DNA of 64,000 nucleotides. It comes from Serinibacter arcticus. GTDB lineage: Bacteria; Actinomycetota; Actinomycetes; Actinomycetales; Beutenbergiaceae. Shown here piece after piece: positions 60,799 to 64,000 of this stretch. How positions within the stretch are numbered: position 1 is the first letter of the stretch; every line of letters begins with the position of its first letter. The stretch is from the NCBI RefSeq assembly GCF_003121705.1, contig NZ_PYHR01000002.1, positions 2,046,001 to 2,110,000 of the forward strand. The letters run 5' to 3'. The notes under the pieces are model-generated. The model ran no database searches. It was not told the origin of the DNA and was given only the letters and a program-made list of their open reading frames with translations. The translations under genes were made by a program, and so were the position numbers.

Positions 60799-61768
60799 GC
60801 TGCCCGGTCCCGAGCTCCCCGGTCCCGAGCTCCCCGGTCCCGAGCTCCCCGGTCCCGAGCTGCCCGCCCCCGACGAGCCGCGCGTGCACGTGGCCGTCGA
60901 CGACCTCCACGTCCGGTACTCCGCGCCGGACGCCGCCCCGCGCACCGGACGCTCGCGGCTGCGGCGCGGCGTCGACGCCGCACTCGGGCGGGGTCCCAGC
61001 GTCGTCGTCCGGGCGCTGGTCGGCGTCTCGCTGGTCGCCCGTGCGGGCGACGCCGTCGGGATCGTCGGGCTGAACGGGTCGGGCAAGAGCACGCTGCTGA
61101 GGGCCGTCGCGGGCCTGGAGCGTCCGGCGCGCGGGACCGTGCTGGCGTCCTCGACCCCCGTGCTGCTCGGCGTCAACGCGGCGATGATCCCCGATCTCAC
61201 CGGGCGCGAGAACGTCCGCCTCGGCTGCCTCGCGATGGGGATGACCCCGGAGGCGACGGCCGCGGCGCTGGGCGACGTCGTCGACCTCTCGGGCATCGGG
61301 GCCGCGATCGACCTGCCGATGCGGACCTACTCCTCGGGCATGGGGGCACGCCTGAAGTTCGCGATCGCGGCGGCGTCCGAGCCGGAGATCCTGCTGGTGG
61401 ACGAGGCCCTGGCCACGGGCGACGCGGCCTTCCGCGAGCGCAGCCGGGAGCGGATGGACCGGTTGCGCGCCGGTGCCGGCTGCGTCTTCCTCGTCTCGCA
61501 CGCCGCGCAGACGGTCGAGGAGACCTGCACCCGCGCGATCTGGCTGCACCAGGGCCGCGTGGTGCTCGACGGCCCCGCGGTCGAGGTCGCCCAGCGCTAC
61601 CGCTGGTTCGCGTGGAACCTCGCCCAGGGCGAGGATGCCGTCGCGGAGCGGCTGCTCGAGGAGGCGTTCCGGGCGGGCGTGGAGATCGTGGTCGATCTCG
61701 ACGGCGCGGCGGGCGTCCCGGGCGGGCGCGGCGTCCGCGGCGTGCGGCACGCGAGGCGGCAGCGGTGA
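60785..61768 (+). CDS. ABC transporter ATP-binding protein for polysaccharide/teichoic acid export
   Basis: A 327-residue ATPase of the TagH/RfbB/Wzt class. Walker A GLNGSGKST, the short helix region, a YSSGMGARLKFAIA signature, Walker B ILLVDEALATGDA and a switch histidine VSHAAQTVEE are present. The MRTYSSGMGARL and EALATGDAAF stretches are characteristic of polysaccharide exporters. Residues 4-28 are five PELPG/PELPA units encoded by 15-bp repeats. GGGGAGGAGAGCT precedes the ATG. The C-terminal 60 residues are a basic extension that may bind the glycan or the permease. Confidence 0.92.
   Translation: MAAPELPGPELPGPELPGPELPGPELPAPDEPRVHVAVDDLHVRYSAPDAAPRTGRSRLRRGVDAALGRGPSVVVRALVGVSLVARAGDAVGIVGLNGSGKSTLLRAVAGLERPARGTVLASSTPVLLGVNAAMIPDLTGRENVRLGCLAMGMTPEATAAALGDVVDLSGIGAAIDLPMRTYSSGMGARLKFAIAAASEPEILLVDEALATGDAAFRERSRERMDRLRAGAGCVFLVSHAAQTVEETCTRAIWLHQGRVVLDGPAVEVAQRYRWFAWNLAQGEDAVAERLLEEAFRAGVEIVVDLDGAAGVPGGRGVRGVRHARRQR
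60797..60871 (+). repeat. Five tandem 15-bp repeats encoding PELPG
   Basis: Units start at 60797, 60812, 60827, 60842 and 60857, each close to GAGCTCCCCGGTCCC. The first and last differ by one or a few bases; the last encodes PELPA. Because the unit is 15 bases, copy-number change would alter only the length of the flexible N-terminus. Confidence 0.92.
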
Positions 61769-62544
61769 CGGCGGGTGCGACCGGGCCGGCGGTGCTGCGC
61801 ACGCTCGTCGTCGGGAGCTGCGTCTCGCGGGACACCGTCCCCCACCTGCCCGACGGCGACGCCGGGCTGGTCGGCTACGTCGCCCGCCAGTCGCTGATCT
61901 CCGCCTACGCGCCACCCGTCGTGCTGCTCGAGCCGCCGGCGATCGCGTCACCGTTCCAGCAGCGCATGGTCCGCGGCGACTTCGCCTCCGACCTGCCGGC
62001 CGTCCTGCGCCGCCTCGCCGGCGGGGTCGACCTCGTCCTGTGGGACCTCGTGGACGAGCGGCTCGGCGTCTACGTCCTGCCCGACGACACCGCCGTCACC
62101 CGCACGGTCGACCTCGTCGCCGCGCAGGCCGAGACCGACGTCGCCGCGGCGGGGGTGCTCGTCCGCCTGGGCGAGGAGGCGCACCTCGAGATGTGGCGCG
62201 AGGCCGCGACCCGGTTCGTCGCCGGCGTGGCGGAGCTCCACCCGGGCGCCGCCCTCGTCGCGGTCGGCCTCCCGTGGGCGGAGCTGACGACGTCGGGCGC
62301 CCCGACCCCCGCGAGCTTCGGGGTCGCCGCGGCCGAGGCGAACCGCCGCTACGAGCCCTACTACGCCGTCGTCGAGGCCCTCGGCGCCCCGGTGGTGGGG
62401 CGTGGACTCGCCGTGCGAGGCTCGGTCGAGCACCCCTGGGGCGAGGCCCCCTTCCACTACGACTCGGCGGCCTACCGGGCCGTCGCCGACGCGGTTCTCG
62501 CCGTCGTGTCCGCCCACCCGAGCAGCAGGAGAGCGCCCCGATGA
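61765..62544 (+). CDS. DUF6270-like protein in the surface-glycopolymer cluster
   Basis: A 259-residue protein with the opening RTLVVGSCVSRDTVPHL, then YVARQSLISAYAPP, the pattern of DUF6270 proteins that accompany wall-polysaccharide genes. The internal FHYDSAAYRAVAD and SVEHPWGEAPFHYD segments are conserved-looking. Serine and cysteine near the N-terminus (GSCVSRD) recall SGNH-like hydrolases, so an acyl-group transfer or removal role is possible, but unproven. GTG at 61765 overlaps the ATPase stop, and its TGA overlaps the ATG of wecB. Confidence 0.7.
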   Translation: MTAGATGPAVLRTLVVGSCVSRDTVPHLPDGDAGLVGYVARQSLISAYAPPVVLLEPPAIASPFQQRMVRGDFASDLPAVLRRLAGGVDLVLWDLVDERLGVYVLPDDTAVTRTVDLVAAQAETDVAAAGVLVRLGEEAHLEMWREAATRFVAGVAELHPGAALVAVGLPWAELTTSGAPTPASFGVAAAEANRRYEPYYAVVEALGAPVVGRGLAVRGSVEHPWGEAPFHYDSAAYRAVADAVLAVVSAHPSSRRAPR

Positions 62545-63686
62545 GACCCCGTGTGATGACGGTGTACGGCACCCGTCCCGAGGCGATCAAGGTCGCCCCG
62601 CTCGTCGCGGCGATCGACGCCTCGGACGTGCTCGAGGGGACGACCGTCGTCACCGGCCAGCACCGCGAGATGCTCGACCAGGTCAACGAGGTGTTCGGGA
62701 TCGTGCCCGACCACGACCTCGACGTCATGAGCCACGGCCAGTCCCTGTCGCACCTGTTCGCGCGGGTCCTCGAACGCCTCGATCCCGTCCTGGAGAGCGT
62801 GCGGCCCGACGCCGTCGTCGTGCAGGGCGACACCTCGACGTCGACCGCCGCCGCCCTGGCGGCCTTCCACCGCCGGATCCCGGTGGTGCACCTCGAGGCG
62901 GGACTGCGCTCGGGCGACCTGCACTCCCCCTTCCCCGAGGAGGCGAACCGTCGGCTGACCTCCCGCCTCGCGGCGCTGCACCTCGCCCCCACGGCCGGCA
63001 GCCGCGAGAACCTCCTGACGGAGGGGGTCCCGGCCACCGACGTCGTCGTCACAGGCAACACCGTGATCGACGCGCTGCTGGACGTCGTGGCGCGTCCCGT
63101 TTCCTTCCGCGACGCGGAGGTCTCCCGGGCCGTCGACGGCGACGGCGACCTCCTCCTCGTGACGGCGCACCGGCGCGAGAGCTGGGGCGAGGGGATGCGG
63201 GGCATCGGCCGGGCGCTGGCCACGCTGGCCACGCGGCGTCCGGACCTCACGATCGTGCTGCCCGCGCACCGCAACCCGCAGGTGCGCGCCGCGGTGCTGC
63301 CCGCCGTCGAGGGGCTGGCGAACGTGCTCGTCGTCGAGCCGCTGGCCTACGCCGAGTTCGCGCACCTGACGCACCGCTCGACCGTGGTGCTGACCGACTC
63401 GGGCGGCGTCCAGGAGGAGGCGCCGAGCCTCGGCAAGCCGGTGCTCGTGATGCGCGAGAACACCGAGCGTCCCGAGGCCGTCACCGCCGGCACGGTCCGG
63501 CTCGTGGGCACCGATCCCGACCGGATCGTGGCCGAGGTCGACCGGCTGCTGTCCGACCGCGAGGCGTACGCCTCGATGGCCCGCGCGACGAACCCCTACG
63601 GGGACGGGCACGCCGCGGTTAGGGGCGTGGCCGCGATCGAGCACCTGCTCGGGGTGGGGACGCGACGCCCGGACCTCGGGGGCTGA
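62541..63686 (+). CDS. wecB: UDP-N-acetylglucosamine 2-epimerase (non-hydrolysing)
   Basis: A 381-residue GT-B-fold epimerase converting UDP-GlcNAc to UDP-ManNAc. Signatures: VYGTRPEAIKVAPLV at the start, VVTGQHREM, VVVQGDTSTSTAAA, VHLEAGLRSGD, FPEEANRRLT, VTGNTVIDAL, VTAHRRESWGE, PAHRNPQVR and TDSGGVQEEAPSLGKPVLV. All key motifs are intact. ATG at 62541 overlaps the DUF6270-like stop. Together with the convergent dehydrogenase gene next to it, it supplies UDP-ManNAcA for the surface glycopolymer. Confidence 0.95.
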   Translation: MRPRVMTVYGTRPEAIKVAPLVAAIDASDVLEGTTVVTGQHREMLDQVNEVFGIVPDHDLDVMSHGQSLSHLFARVLERLDPVLESVRPDAVVVQGDTSTSTAAALAAFHRRIPVVHLEAGLRSGDLHSPFPEEANRRLTSRLAALHLAPTAGSRENLLTEGVPATDVVVTGNTVIDALLDVVARPVSFRDAEVSRAVDGDGDLLLVTAHRRESWGEGMRGIGRALATLATRRPDLTIVLPAHRNPQVRAAVLPAVEGLANVLVVEPLAYAEFAHLTHRSTVVLTDSGGVQEEAPSLGKPVLVMRENTERPEAVTAGTVRLVGTDPDRIVAEVDRLLSDREAYASMARATNPYGDGHAAVRGVAAIEHLLGVGTRRPDLGG

Positions 63687-63693
63687 GGCGTCC

Positions 63694-64000
63694 TCAGAGG
63701 TCGCGCCAGGCTCCCCTGGTGTCGACGACGACCTTCTCCGCGAGGCCGAGCCGGCTCCGGTCGGCCTGCACGAACGCCGTGTGGTCCACGAGCAGCAGCA
63801 CGATGTCGGCGTCGGCGACCGCGCCGTCGAGATCCCGCAGCATCACGTGCGGCTGCGTCACGAGCTCGGGCGGGAGCGCGGTGATGAACGGCTCGACGAC
63901 GTCGATCCTCGCGTGCGGCAGCCGCTGCGCCAGTGACGCCACGATCTGGCGGGCGGGCGACTCGCGCAGGTCGTCGATGTCCGGCTTGAACGCCAGTCCG
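63694..64000 (-). CDS. wecC: UDP-N-acetyl-D-mannosamine dehydrogenase, C-terminal part (runs off the window)
   Basis: Only the last 100 or so residues are inside the window, and the 5' end is beyond 64000. The translated end begins GLAFKPDIDDLRESPARQIV, the hallmark of the UDP-glucose/GDP-mannose dehydrogenase C-terminal domain, followed by DVVEPFITALPP, ADADIVLLLVDHTAF and VVDTRGAWRDL. The full enzyme would oxidise UDP-ManNAc to UDP-ManNAcA with NAD+. It converges on wecB with 7 bases between stops. WecC is favoured over other UDP-sugar dehydrogenases because of the adjacent wecB. Confidence 0.88.
   Translation of the reverse strand, partial: GLAFKPDIDDLRESPARQIVASLAQRLPHARIDVVEPFITALPPELVTQPHVMLRDLDGAVADADIVLLLVDHTAFVQADRSRLGLAEKVVVDTRGAWRDL

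Noticed and set aside
1-64000. tRNA, rRNA or insertion sequence
   Set aside because: No cloverleaf, ribosomal RNA core sequence or transposase-like protein was recognised on either strand by reading; a tRNA scan would be the decisive check.

Overview
The window is about 64 kb of very GC-rich DNA with GTG, TTG and ATG starts, translationally coupled ATGA/GTGA gene junctions, promoters that run straight into start codons, LAXTG/LPXTG wall-sorting signals and a DUF222-type HNH protein. Together these point to a high-GC Gram-positive actinobacterium, probably of the order Micrococcales. The exact genus cannot be read from the sequence. I saw no rRNA, tRNA, CRISPR array, insertion sequence or prophage.

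Layout. (1) 36-11191, + strand: a catabolic operon with a CUT1-type sugar ABC importer (two permeases and a lipoprotein), two ADP-ribosylglycohydrolase-family proteins, a ribokinase-like PfkB kinase, a glycosidase-like protein fused to a formylglycine-enzyme-like domain, a CaiB-type CoA transferase and a CitE/HpcH-type lyase. (2) 11283-14241: a secreted, probably wall-anchored esterase/beta-propeller protein and a small membrane protein. (3) 14369-33028, - strand: two giant surface proteins, one of about 3,080 residues with 22 CshA-like repeats and one of about 2,340 residues with a von Willebrand A domain and 12 DUF7507-like repeats. A DUF222/HNH gene lies between them on the other strand. 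Both giant genes are interrupted by single-base losses in G/C runs. (4) 33253-38781: two large LuxR-family regulators. (5) 38902-42809: a THI5/NMT1-type ABC importer around a divergent pyridoxal kinase gene. (6) 42971-47840: an EamA exporter and a thiBPQ thiamine importer under a TPP riboswitch. (7) 47853-50450: a four-gene WXG100/type-VII-effector-like operon. (8) 50560-55341: NUDIX hydrolase, methionine aminopeptidase, a third wall-anchored protein, and two sugar/nucleoside kinases. (9) 55365-56736: an AbiEi/DUF559-type endonuclease gene bracketed by near-identical 146-bp direct repeats. (10) 56893-64000: a cell-surface glycopolymer cluster with two glycosyltransferases, an ABC polysaccharide exporter, a DUF6270-like protein, UDP-GlcNAc 2-epimerase and the end of UDP-ManNAc dehydrogenase.

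The most unusual non-coding signal is a set of spacers (4493-4709, 41067-41220, 46348-46509) in which a CCTCG/CGAGG core recurs every 21-22 bases, either as a tandem array or as opposed arrays. A related 20-base-period element flanks the endonuclease gene. The best candidate for an undescribed pathway is the 36-11191 operon: import, two ADP-ribosylglycohydrolase-fold enzymes, sugar phosphorylation, then CoA activation and C-C cleavage. Six single-base losses in G/C runs break three genes in the same way. They look like sequencing undercalls and should be checked before any of the genes is called a pseudogene.
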